Source of the DNA: Aplectana chamaeleonis
Taxonomy: Eukaryota; Nematoda; Chromadorea; Rhabditida; Cosmocercidae
Assembly: GCA_029168955.1 (NCBI GenBank)
Contig: JAPDOI010000359.1
Span: forward strand, 595,501 to 659,500
DNA length: 64,000 bases
Direction of reading: 5' to 3'
The notes beneath the pieces were generated by a model, which was given only the letters and a program-made list of their open reading frames with translations, did no database searches and was not told where the DNA came from. A program made the translations under genes and the position numbers. This document shows, piece by piece, positions 23,594 through 34,831 of the stretch (the first letter of the stretch is position 1; every line of letters starts with the position of its first letter).

Positions 23594-24340
23594 ATGTCTC
23601 CCCCTGCCGGTGATGCATTGCAGAAGACAGCGAGGAACAAGACCAAAGTCGGAAGCAGTATTGGGAAGCCGCCTGATGAGATCGCTTCAGCTCTCAGTCA
23701 GCTGCAGACAGATAAGAAAACACCTGCATTCTTGAAGACGCTGATAAGTCATATTTTCACATTTCAAGAACAAATGTCAGCAGTTGTCGCAAAGAACTTA
23801 GAGCTAAGTGAGGAAATTTCTAATCTTCGTGAGGAAAATGCTAGATTGAAGGTATCTCTTGCTCAGTCTCAGGTCACCTCTCATGTCCCAATTAGTCAGA
23901 CACCGATTATTCCTGTTTCTGATAATAATTATGAAGAAAGTGTGAGGCTTAGATCAATTGTAGTCTCAGGATTTCCTGAGTTTGACTCTGATTCTTCTGT
24001 TGATAGAGCCATCTGCGATCGCAACAATGTGAAGGAAATGTTAGATCGCTTGGAGATTGAATGTATACCTGAAATTGTCTATAGACTAGGAAAACCTGTT
24101 GAAGGTAGATCTCGTTTATTGAAAGTCATTCTGCCAAACACCTATTATCAACAGCTCACGATTAAAAAGGCACCTAGGCTTCGATCTTTTTCTCGTGAAG
24201 GCGTGTATATACGCGCCTCACTAACAAGGGAAGAAAGAGCTCGAATCCGAGAGGCCTGGATTGCGCGTAGGAACGCTTCCCAAAATCATGACTCTACTCT
24301 TCAGTCAACGCAATCCGAAAACTCTGTCTCGGGAAACTGA
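23594..24340 (+). CDS. CR1-like ORF1 protein (coiled coil plus RRM-like domain)
   Basis: The frame is intact for 248 residues from the ATG in CACATGTCTCC. Residues about 55-95 form a heptad-rich coiled coil (ISNLREENARLKVSL). An RRM-like/C-terminal part follows, with SIVVSGFPEF, VYRLGKPVEGRSRLLKVILP and VYIRASLTREERARIREAW, a layout known from LINE ORF1 nucleic-acid chaperones. The protein would bind the element's RNA as multimers. It is the only intact frame in this element. The frame is open upstream of the ATG, but no ATG lies there. Confidence 0.8.
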   Translation: MSPPAGDALQKTARNKTKVGSSIGKPPDEIASALSQLQTDKKTPAFLKTLISHIFTFQEQMSAVVAKNLELSEEISNLREENARLKVSLAQSQVTSHVPISQTPIIPVSDNNYEESVRLRSIVVSGFPEFDSDSSVDRAICDRNNVKEMLDRLEIECIPEIVYRLGKPVEGRSRLLKVILPNTYYQQLTIKKAPRLRSFSREGVYIRASLTREERARIREAWIARRNASQNHDSTLQSTQSENSVSGN

Positions 24341-24377
24341 TAAGCCCTCCTCAGGAGCCTGTCTCAGGCCTTAAATT

Positions 24378-25563
24378 TTTATGTTAATATTCGTTCCTTA
24401 CAAAAAAAATAGTCACGCCCTAAAATTTGCTATTCGAAGCCTCAACTGTGATGTTGCTATAATTACCGAAACTTGGCTAAACGATTCCATAGATTTAGAG
24501 CCTATTCTAGGCGATATCTGTACAACTACCCATTTCTCTCGGTGCGATATAAGCGATAGAAGGGGTGGGGTGTTCTCATTCTAGCTAAACAATCCATAGC
24601 TTTGACCACGATTTGGAAAGAATCTATTTCTGGAGCTTTTGAGCTTCTTTGTTGTGATCTCCATTTGCCACAAACTGCCATTAGAATTATTGTTGTGTAC
24701 AGAGCCCCAGATTGCAATCTGAACGGCTCTATTCAGCTGACCAAGGTATTGAGTGATCTGTGCGCTTTCAACGGTCAATGTATCATCAGTGGGGATTTTA
24801 ATCTCCTGACATTGATTGGTCTGAAGGTACCCGAAGCGGTACTTCCAGAGCTTTTCAGGTCTTCATAGAGGTGTACAACAGTTACAAACTTTTCCAAAAC
24901 GTTGCTACTCCTACCCGCGGGAACTACATACTGAATCTCGTCCTCTGTAGCCACAAACACTGTGTCAAAAACGTAAATGTCGCAGCACCTATTGCTTCAA
25001 GTGACCACTTCTCCCTCTCCTTTGAGGAGGACACTGTTACTGATACAATGCAACACCGGCTTGGTCATTCTTACCACAAAGCTAGCTACCCTTATATATG
25101 TCCATCTCTATGTTCCATCGAATGGAGAGCCACTTTAGACGAGCAGAGGAGTTGTGATGACACATACGAGCTCTTTCTTTCCGTGCTGCATATGTGTATT
25201 CATGAGTTTGTTCCGCTAGAAAGGCTACCCATAAATAGTGTGAATCTACCACCAAACCTTTCTAGATTATTTCTTTTGAAGGAAAGGGCATGGCAAGAGT
25301 CACAAAACGATCCATCTCTGGAGAAAGTTGCATATTTCAATTCCATCAAATGCAAGTTTGACAAATTGCTCAAAAAATACAATATTTACGTTGAACGGAA
25401 GTTTCTTGACAGTCCCAAAAAGGCTTCTCTCTATAAATTATTGAACTCAAGGCTAAAACCATCTACCAAGCTTCCCACACTGATTGATGAAGAAGGAAAT
25501 TCGGCAATTTCTGATTTTGAGAAAGCTTGCATGCTGGCTTCTTATTTTAGGAAATCGTTCTGA
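24378..25563 (+). pseudogene. CR1-like APE endonuclease region, frameshifted
   Basis: The frames read NIRSLQKK-like sequence, CDVAIITETWLNDSID (catalytic Glu region), then after a shift at about 24,570 LLCCDLHLPQTAIRIIVVYR and SGDFN. After another shift at about 24,800 come NYILNLVLCSH and ASSDHFSLSF (the SDH motif). These are the APE-type endonuclease motifs in order. The downstream frame to 25,563 is the EN-RT linker. At least two frameshifts abolish function. Confidence 0.8.
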
Positions 25564-27186
25564 TTTTGTTGATGCTGATTCAGAGTCTAATGTCAATGCG
25601 CCTCTCCAAAATTCTTCAAATGACAGCTCCGTATGGTTTTATAAAGAAGAAATCTACAAATTTTTGGATAGTTTGCCGTCAGCTCTTTCCATTACTCTGA
25701 CGATGTTCCAGCATACTTCATTTCAAAAGTCGCGGTTGCTATAGCTGCTCCTCTGGAGCTAATATTCAATTTCAGCTTCATGCATGCCGAAGTTCCAAAC
25801 AGATGGAAACATGCCTATGTTACCCTATACCTAAGAAAGCTCCTCACACTCTCGTGACAAATTATCGACCCATTAGTATTACTTCCGTTTTCGCTAGGGT
25901 TTTCGAAAAGACATTAAAGTCGGCACTCGTGAAATATGTCGAGGCTAACAGGATCATTCCAAAACAGCAGCATGGCTTTAGAGCGAAAAAATCTACTGAA
26001 ACTCTGATGTTATCAACTTTGGATGACTGGACAAAGCTATAGACCATGATAATTGTGTAGACGTAATTTATTTTGACTTTATGAAGGCTTTCGATAAGGT
26101 ATCCTTAATTGAACTTGTTGCCAAGCTCAGAACTGTAGGCATACATCATCGAATCGTCAAGTGGATCGAAAACTTTATCACAAATAGATCTTTCCAAGTT
26201 AAAGAGAACGATACATTCTCCCCTGTTTTTCCAGTAACCAGTGGTGTACCGCAGGGTGGAGTGCTATCTCCTATTCTTTTTATTATTTACACCTCTGAAA
26301 TTCCGGACCTGGTTAACAACTTTGGTGTATCATGCCAAATGTTTGCTGATGATATCAAGATCTATCGGAACATCTCCAAACATGAAGACAACTTGGCTAT
26401 CCAGTCAGCTATCACTGCTATTGCTGAGTGGTCTGTCAAATGGAAACTTCCACTATCGGCACCAAAAACTAAATGTTTACGCCTTGGTAAAATTGATTGT
26501 GTACCTAGGTACAATTATCTCCTTGGTCAGGTGCAAATAGAAGCCGTCAACTCTTTGCGCGATCTGGGTTTCATCATTGATGGAAAGCTTGACTTCACAG
26601 AACATTGCGAATACATTGCTAAAAGATCTGAAAGGGTGGTTCACAACATTTTAGGTCTCTCTCCACTAAATCGGAAACGCATCTGTTGACAGCCTATAAA
26701 TCATATGTTCGTCCCATACTTGAATACGGTACAACGGTTTTTAACCCTCATTTCCAATACAGCATTAAAAGAATTGAGTCAGTGCAGAACAGTTTCACCA
26801 GAAAACTTTGGATTCGACTGCATGGTTATGACTACACCACCATCCCTTCAGCTTCTGATCGCAATACTATTTTTAAGTTGTCTTCTCTCGCCCTGCGCAG
26901 AAGGCGCTACGATCTCATCATGATTTATAAAATGTTTACGGGGAAAGTTTGTCTTTCTCCTAGCGATTTTTACACAATTCTGGCTTCGAATACGAGAGGT
27001 TGCCCAATCAAAATACTTTATCCAAGAGCGAAATCTACTGCACGGGCCTCCTTCTTTACACAGAGAGCGGGCTCCGACTTTTCAAGATTTTCCAAAGCCC
27101 ATGCCTTGCCAGAATCATTGGTCATGTACAAAAGACTCATCGACAGGTACCTGAGCGAGGATCTTCGCAGTTTACCACATTCATGA
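25564..27186 (+). pseudogene. CR1-like reverse transcriptase, frameshifted
   Basis: RT motifs in order: NYRPISITSVFARVFEK, QQHGFRAKKSTETL, FDFMKAFDKVS, SGVPQGGVLSPILF and the catalytic CQMFADDIKIYR. A one-base loss at about 26,035 separates the fingers from the palm, and another shift at about 26,685 separates the C-terminal domain. That domain has YVRPILEYG, QNSFTRKLW, RRRYDLIMIYKM and NTRGCPIKI. Active-site aspartates are intact, so inactivation is by frameshift. Confidence 0.85.
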
Positions 27187-27494
27187 TTTATACTGACTTC
27201 TTGTTGCTTCTTCGGTCTTCTTTATCGATGTTGTGTTTTTTGATACCGCGTGTGATGCATACCCACGTAAGTAATAAATAAATAAATAAATAAAAGAATG
27301 CGACAGCGAACTGCCGAAATCCAGATCTGGTCTCGGCCAATTTCGAAGCACCCGTACCTTCGTTTTTTTTTCTGAAATTCCCTGAAGACATCCAGGCGGC
27401 AAACCTCATAAAGAAATACAACTGAGGATTTTCAGAGAATTTTGCACTCCCACTGATTTTTAGGAAAATCGACAATTGGTCGATTTTATCGCTC

Positions 27495-27640
27495 ATGAAA
27501 ATAGTCGGTAATATGTAAATGTACAGATCAACAGAAAATCTCCGGGACCCCTTGCGCTCCAAGTTTGACTCCTGGACGCCGTCAGCGAAACCAAAAAAGT
27601 GGCATGGGTGCAGCTATTTCGAACACTTACCGCCAAATTC
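27495..27640 (+). repeat. Dispersed repeat shared with 6,780-6,915
   Basis: The second copy of the unidentified family starts just after the LINE 3' region. Confidence 0.55.
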
Positions 27641-28119
27641 AGATTTCGGCAATTAGTCCTCGCGTTCCCTTTAGTGGGTCCAAGGACTCCAGCGATAATT
27701 CACTTTCAAGCAGACACTCTCCGCTTCAAATTGAGCCCACTGAAGCACTTTTGCACGTGCATATGCGGGAATAAACGTTTATCGAAACCGGATGCAAGTC
27801 GAGTTTTACTGCAAAACGATCAGGGATGTGCGGAATTTTCTGAAAAATTCAGCCAAAATCAGATAGATAAATGGAAAAATTAGTATTCCAGGTTTTCGTA
27901 ACTATAAGTCGCAGTAACTTGTTTATAGATAAAAGTTTACTGGAAAAAGCGTATACGAACTTCTAAGGGTGTCAAGCAACAGGATATGTATTCCATGAGG
28001 TTGAGCTAGTTAACGAGTGAAAGGAGGTGTATGTAGTACATATAGAACATTTTTTATGAGTCCTAATGATACGTCACAGCGTCCTTCAACTGACTGCTAC
28101 TCATAGCGAGAAGTCTATA
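27641..28119. other. Unassigned intergenic DNA
   Basis: Nothing recognisable beyond short frames. Confidence 0.5.
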
Positions 28120-28391
28120 GGGGTCTGCAGAGTTGAAGTTGCGGCGTTGCTCGCAGCGACGAACAGCACTGGGTGATGTAATATCGATTACATTCGGCGA
28201 CGATGGCGACCGACGCGGACTGATGGGCGACGAGGGGGCACCGCAGAGTGTTTTGACGCCGCGACGGCCCTATATCACTGCCAGCGAGCGGCAACCGACG
28301 TCGCGACCATAATGTTTCAAAACATTTCTGTCACCGCGTCAAGGCTGACGCTCGGCGACCACTCGCCGGTCTCTGCAACTCTGCAGACCCC
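28120..28391. mobile_element. GC-rich MITE (272 bp)
   Basis: Ends are GGGGTCTGCAGAGTTG and CAACTCTGCAGACCCC, perfect 16-bp inverted repeats. Internal inverted words continue (GCGACG/CGTCGC). The flanks are CTATA and TTATTATAG, so the duplication is short or ambiguous. There is no coding capacity. Confidence 0.8.
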
Positions 28392-28700
28392 TTATTATAG
28401 CGAAATGTCTTTAGCAGTTTTGATGCCGAGTTGGACAATTTCTTAACTGAGCTAAAATTTCTACATTGTTATCTTCTAGTACAATGGATTTTGTGAGTCA
28501 ACTACTCACCCTGGTGCTGAATACCCGTTTAAGTAAAGCACCCCATAGATATATAGGATTTGCATAGATTTGTTGCCAATCCACCTGTCCGGTGTCCTAG
28601 ACAAACCACATCTTGAAAAGGGGCAAACGTTCCCATAAAAAATTAATTTTTTGATCAGAAAACCTCGCTCGTGTAAAGAAACTGCCAGCGACTATTCGAG

Positions 28701-28773
28701 TGTGTCTAGCGCAGTGGGAAGAAGCGCTGTCGTTGGCATAAACATGCAAGAGTTCGATTCAAGCCTAAGGCCA
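28701..28773 (+). repeat. tRNA-like sequence, possible SINE head
   Basis: CTAGCGCAGTGGGAAG resembles a Pol III A box (TRGCNNARYNGG), and GAGTTCGATTCAAGC about 35 nt downstream resembles a B box (GGTTCGANNCC). The intervening stem-loop does not form a clear anticodon arm, so it reads as a tRNA-derived repeat, not a functional tRNA. Confidence 0.35.
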
Positions 28774-30958
28774 AGAAGCCCTATATCCCTTCGGGATCGA
28801 ACGATTGGTACCAGATTTGGGAAGAAAAACACTGACTTAAATATCGGCTAGCTTCCTGCAACTCAGACAACTGGGGAGTCCGACTCGGCCATAATAGCTT
28901 TTCGATTCGACAACAAAGCGCTAAGGACGAAGATACGGTCTTCTGCGACTGCGGAGCAGAACTTCGCTTTGATAAGACGGAAAGCTGCACTTGTTTTGCG
29001 TCAACACAATATGTAACCGGCTCGCCCAGAAAAAAAACAAATACTCTTAATTTCAAAGTCTGAATATCGAATAATACACACGAGAGACTAACTAACGACT
29101 TCGTAGCACTGACTACTGGGTTTGAGAGGTTTGTCTCTAAATGTAGTAAAAGGCGGATAAGAAAAGCTGCGAAGAGTTCACGATGGAAAACACTCCATTC
29201 TTCGGTAATCCTAACACTGCGCGTGTCTCAAATCTCTAGCAAATAAAGACAGAAACTGAGTTGAACGTTGGTAGAAACACGTTGGGCGGCCAGAATTGGT
29301 CTTTGGAACGCGGCCAGCTGAATGATGGCCGTGTGCCAGATTTGTGTCGGGGCGGGGTTCGGTCTCATAACGAGAGGACACCCATACACTGGTCAAAGGT
29401 CGGAGAGAATTAACGGAGCACGCGAGCCACCCAGCTGAGCGACAACAGCCAGCCAGTCAGCCGGCCACCCCTTCCCTCAGTTGAATATGCGCAGTGAACG
29501 AGTGAGAGGGAAAACGACCGACCGACCACACACATCGCTCCACCCCACAACAATCAATACTGTGCAGTAGAGCGTATTTTTATACGCCGTCCGAGTCTTT
29601 GAACTCTGATTTCATCGCTCCGAGGGGAAATTGCAAAATAGGCGCTTCGATTGTGGCTCGACACGAAAGGAGCTTTTTAACGAGATGCGAGAGGGATTGT
29701 GTCCGTTTCTGTGCGTTCGGCTGCACGAAGCAGAAGTCAAGGAAAACTTGAGGCTCTGCATAGGAAATTAGGCGAAATAAATAGCGTGTTCTTTACGTGA
29801 TGTCCAAGGTTGGCTGAATGATAAGTATAGATCACAAGAAGGCTCGAGGGATCAACTTCTTGGCTAGGCTCGAACAGACCGCACAACAGGGACGCACGAT
29901 TCAGAAAGGCAACGACAGCATAACCATGGAACACTTCTAGAAGATTCAGATCAGGGAAGGCTGCGAGGCGAAGCTTTCCGCGTCCGCTCGCAACTCATGG
30001 AGGCGGTATAATGTACCTGCATACGGCGACATGAGCAAGAATCTGGTGCAGAATGCTGTTGCGTCGATGAAAATGTCGCAACGTCCAGGGAAATTTGATT
30101 AATCATGAAAACATTTGGGAGTCGTGTCCTATAATTGGGTGGTAAAGCGCGCCGCTCTCCAATTCTCGGCCATAGACAGGAGACCTGAGTTTTTAAGAAA
30201 TTCGAACGTAAATCTAGAACCTCTTGGAGCCGTATTCGTGGACAAGATACGAAGGATGTATGAGTAACAGATGGTCGTCTAGAGTATAGTTAGGTCCGTG
30301 GCTTGTTTCCTCAAGAAAAAACATCCAAATCGGGCAGTTTAAATCTCATCGAAGGCTGGCGGTACCAAGCTGATCAGCTGCGATTAGCGGATCGGAGCAC
30401 TCGACCACCGCGCCAGCCGCGTAAGAGATTTAAACGTTTCTATACAGGGGCCGGAATCATCAAGGATAAAACCATGGCGAGATAGTGACATAATTCATTG
30501 AGTGCAGAGAGTTCGTGGTAAAACTTACCCTAAAAACGCGATTTTATCGGTGATCAATCAGGGCCCAGAATGTGCGGAAATTCCAAGAGAAATTTACCTT
30601 CAAACTGGATCATAAATTCGTAGGCAACGTTGATAGAGAATGATGGACCCAACAATTTCTGTACGCGATAATGATCGGGTAGGGGTTTTCGGATAGCTAA
30701 ATCCATACTAGAAGATTGCTGAAGCCCAAAAATTATTGCATAGCTCGTGAAGATGAATAATTAAGGACCCATGTATGCACAATAGTTTTTTGAATGGAGA
30801 AGTTAGAAGTAGGGCCTAGACAGAATTCGATTTTGAGATTATCCGCTTAATCGAGCGCAGTAAACAGGTATTCCTGGGAAACGTGCGAAAATCGTAGGAA
30901 AAACGGTATTCTTTGATCACAAATTATCACATAGTGACTGAGTTGAACGCAAAACTAT
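28774..30958. other. Unassigned intergenic DNA
   Basis: A stretch at about 28,870-28,935 resembles 15,860-15,925 (an old dispersed repeat). No gene or TIR pair was supported elsewhere. Confidence 0.45.
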
Positions 30959-31030
30959 GATGTCACGCAGGACTCGACCCTGCATCGAACGCTTTCCGGG
31001 CGAGAATGCTACCATTACACCACCGACACC
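30959..31030 (-). tRNA. tRNA-like gene or pseudogene (72 nt)
   Basis: On the minus strand GGTGGTGTAATGGTAGC fits an A box and D arm and GGGTCGAGTCC fits a B box. The T arm (GCAGG/CCTGC with a 7-nt loop) is perfect and the acceptor stem pairs over six or seven positions with wobbles. The anticodon arm is poor (three pairs), and the loop CCGGAAA lacks U33. It is therefore most likely a degenerate tRNA copy. The isotype is uncertain; overall it is most like Gly/Glu tRNAs. Confidence 0.5.
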
Positions 31031-32496
31031 CCGCTCTGCATTCCTCAGATAGTCGATATTCTTTGAATTATTTAAACCTCCCAATGTGGTGCAGCTGAGA
31101 AAATTATTCATTTTTGCCGGGCTGATCGTGCTGCTGATACCGCGATTCTTTACTTACAAACCACTTTGTCCAAAAGTGACGAACAATGGCTTACAGAACT
31201 TCTAGATGGGGTTAACCCAAATACAGGTCAATCCATCTAACCCAAAATTTGGGATAGTCAAAATGTGACAGGACTGTGCCATTCAACAAAATGCACAATA
31301 CGAATTTGGCATCTAATCAAGCTAAAAGGTTGCGCTTAGCGTATGTCCACGGAATTCTTCAGATTCTTTCGAATTCATACTTTTGATGCGCACTGCCACA
31401 TCGTTCGACCATCACATAAATTCTCAAATAAGTTATCACTTGGTTGAAATTAGTCGAGAATTGATATTTAGCATAATCGATTATGGGTTTTTCTCTCAGC
31501 AAGTGTTGTTGGTATTCTCGCTCGGCAGTTCTCAGTTGTTTGTTTGTCTTGCATTCATGTTTTTGAGCTCAAATTTTCCGGTGGAGAGCTATCAGGAAGA
31601 TCTCGCGCTTGCTATGGGTAAACAGAAGTGACCAAATTATGCTGGCAGTGAGAATACATACATGGAAGCAACGTGTGGATAAGCATGAAGTCTATACCAG
31701 TGAAACGAGGAGGGAACTTTATTTGTGGCGAAGACCATATGAGTAAGACAGCTATTGGAAACATAATAACTACTAAAACCGAATCTAGTCTACTAAGCTT
31801 TCCGTTACGGAGTTCGCTGTAACAACAAAGTAAGCAGGAGCGAGCATCACGTTGTTCGTAGCAAAGAAGCGTTACCAGCGTAACTTCGCTCATGCGGCAT
31901 CGCAGCGGGACTATCGCGGCAGCAGCAAGGTTCCGCGAGACGTCATCTTTGCTCACGGCACTGGCGATGATGACGATATCAGAACAGAGTCGCCTCGATA
32001 AAGGCTATTCGTCAGTTCCATTCGCTTGACTAGAATTGGGGAAAGAACCTCAAGTCGTTGATCGCTGACCCGCAGTGGTACTGTTGTCGAGCACAATCCA
32101 GGGTGGCAGCGTCTACATGTCATTGTCGAGGCATGTTTCCTCAGCAACTTAACAGCAGGGTCCGGGTAGAATTTCAATTTAGAGATTTCCCATTGAATCG
32201 GGTAGTCCCAAAAAATGTTCGAGAACGGGGAAATAACCGTCTTCCTCAAGTTAGTCCGGCCAGTTCCGTCAACCACCGGGGTGGTGGTCGTAATGTTTCC
32301 CAACCGCAAAAGAGGTGTAGGAAACGGGGAGGAGCGAGGCGCGTGGTTGGACGCTAGCCATAGTCCGCGCTTTTTTCAGAACTGCCGTGTAAATATCGGT
32401 TATTTTGGCCATGATTATCTTGATGTGAATAGCGCAATTCCTGACTTCGAGTCTTTCTCCAGAAGTAAGGATTTACAGTTTTCGACTGATGCTGTT
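31031..32496. other. Unassigned intergenic DNA
   Basis: Short frames only; no motif, TIR pair or splice-linked exon set was found. Confidence 0.45.
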
Positions 32497-33003
32497 AAAG
32501 GCACAGGACACTCAGAAAACTGTTTTTCAGTTTTTATAAAGATCATGGAGGGATTCACACGCTGATCACAGTGAAATCTCTAAAATCGTTCAAGACTCCT
32601 TATGAACAGAGTTATGGCTACTCGAAGATGCCTATATAGTGAGGGTGGAAAATTTGTGGACGAGTTGCCTCAAGCCTGCATTTCCCTTCATTGGCAATCG
32701 TTGCGTGAGAGCAAGCCAGAATAAGGAGACAGTCCGGCGATGGACTGAAGAGCGATGGACTGAAGAGCGATGACTTTTTGAGAATTCATCCATCCATCTA
32801 ACCGCTATCGAGTTCAGAAACCTGGTCGGGAATGTGGCCCGTGGTGGTGAGCAGAGGAGGTCGGGCATGTGGTGGTCGCTTACACCTCGCTTATTTGGAG
32901 GAATTAAGATCTCGCACCTGGCACGTGATATGTAGGAAGGGTCTAACTACACAAATAAATGAAAATCACAAAATTCGTGTCTGAGGGTGTACTATGCCTT
33001 TCG
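32497..33003. mobile_element. Degraded AAAGGCA-ended MITE (~507 bp)
   Basis: The left end AAAGGCACAGGACACTCAG pairs with the right end GTCTGAGGGTGTACTATGCCTTT in reverse complement. Interior text such as GAACAGAGTTATGGCTAC and GGACGAGTTGCC recalls the AAGGCAGTG MITEs, so the two are probably relatives. Confidence 0.55.
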
Positions 33004-34365
33004 GCTAGACTATCGCAATCTAGATAACCCAAATTTCGGTAGTGTTAAAAATTGACCGGACCTTGTCTGAAAAGGGGGTTTGCAATGCAGCTTCGAAAGG
33101 TGTGCAATAGGATTACTTTTCAATATTTCGGGAAGCCTGAATGTGCCATGCTCATGAGTGCCTTGATGAAGTGCTCTCCAAATTGCAAAAACTCTGAATA
33201 CGCTACCCAATTATTGAATGTGTATGTGTGTACAACAATGGATAGGCTGCAAAATATTCGACATGCCTCACAATTATGAAACGAATTATTAGATGTTGGA
33301 TTCGCAACCCGCAGTAGAGTCAAAACAGGGAAAACAGCTAAAAAAAGCTTTCAAAATTAAAGCTGGAAGCAAACCCTAACCCTCTCTACAAACGGGTGTA
33401 CCGAATATGGATGTAAAAAAGCGTTTTTCAAAAATCAACAGGAAGCGCTCCGCTTTGGGTAATCCGTTTCCATAGCAGAGTTGAAATAGAAGCGGATGAA
33501 TGGTATGGAAACGGAGCATGGATGATTTCCGGCAACAAAAACTTCCATTGGTATGTCGAACATGAGAGGCTATTCATCTTTCGAAAACGAGTCATCCATG
33601 GGCGCCAACGGTTGCAGGCAACAACAACGGCCGCTTTAGGAGGGTTACACGGGAGGGAGCATAATAAAGTATCCCTCCCTGTGTTGGAAAATAATGGTAC
33701 CCAAGTTGTTTTCACCATCTGTTGAAGATGACTGCACTCCTTCAGGTAAAGTTACCTGATCGATATTGAGCCCACAGGGAAAACCCGATTTTTCTCTAGG
33801 TTGAGCAATAAGGCTCACACAAGTCGCTAAACAAAAGAGCCCCAGTGACGTTTATAGACTCGCTCCATTGACACCTGATTGCAGGGTGTACAATAGGGAA
33901 CCAGAAACAGGACACTACTGTGGGAGGCTGTTTACGCGTGTACAAATAGCGTAAACAACAAGTGAGTGAGCAACGCAGCAGGAGGAAATATTGAGCGCAA
34001 ACACCCTCGTGACTGAATGTAGGAAAACAAGACACATGCGAGGGATTTCACTAGTCAGTCGGGCAGAAGAAGAAGTGATCGTGCCATCACGCTCCGCCTT
34101 TTTTCGACAGGGACAAGCTTGCACGTGATGAAAAACGAAATTGGGATAAATACTGCCCAAAACCTTTTTCCTAAATTGTTTATTCGAGAAGGCAACTTGA
34201 TTCGTTCTCGCGAGAAGCCTATTCCGTATTTGACACTTGCAGGTAGGCTTATGCAGAATTTCCAAAAAGTTCCAATAACTTCAGTCTTTTATCATAATAT
34301 CGGACAACTATTCAAACGCAACAAGGTTCAAGAACATGAATGAGAGCAGTAGGCTTTGCTTCTTA
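33004..34365. other. Unassigned intergenic DNA
   Basis: No gene or repeat family could be supported. Confidence 0.45.
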
Positions 34366-34831
34366 AATGCAGTGTTCACGATAAAAGCCGTTTTTCTGTT
34401 TTTCCGCCTATCTTGAAAACGGTCCCATGCTGATTTCAATGATGTCCCTGGAATCGTACAAGACCCCTGGAAACGGAGTCATGGTCCCTAAAAATTCAGC
34501 TAGGGAAGCATTTTGGACGAGTTTTCCTAGGCTTGTAACTCCCGTTTTTTGCAGCCGATGTGTGCGAGCTGACCTGAGTAAAGAGAGACGTTGAGAATGA
34601 AGGGAAGAACGGGGCTTTAGATCGGAAACCATCGCTCATTTAACCACAAATTCAGGGGAACTGTTATAGGACGTAGGTGGAGTGGCCTAATGGGTTGGCT
34701 GGCCCACGAGATTTTCACCCATTTACCAGCCGTTTTTCGTCTCACTTCCGTTATGAATCTTCATAGAGGGATCCAAAGCTCACGTTTTAGCCAAAAAAAA
34801 CGTGCAACTTTTTATTCGTGAACACTGCCTT
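34366..34831. mobile_element. Tc1/mariner-like MITE, copy (466 bp)
   Basis: Ends AATGCAGTGTTCACGATAAA and TTCGTGAACACTGCCTT, with TA at 34,364-34,365 and 34,832-34,833. The interior matches copy 1 (CCGCCTATCTTG, GATTTCAATGATGTCCC). Confidence 0.8.

Larger units (their letters stand above)
23250..27295 (+). mobile_element. CR1-like non-LTR retrotransposon, near full length, inactive
   Basis: The order is ORF1 (23,594-24,340), APE endonuclease (about 24,378-25,070), reverse transcriptase (about 25,740-26,690) and a C-terminal domain to 27,186. A short 3'-UTR and an (AATA)n tail at 27,272-27,294 follow. Microsatellite-type tails are typical of the CR1 group. Several frameshifts in the second ORF show the copy is dead. 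The 5' edge is approximate. Confidence 0.85.

Noticed and set aside
30340..30430. tRNA-like text on the minus strand (GGCGCGGTGGTCGAG)
   Set aside because: No B box at the right distance and no cloverleaf could be drawn.
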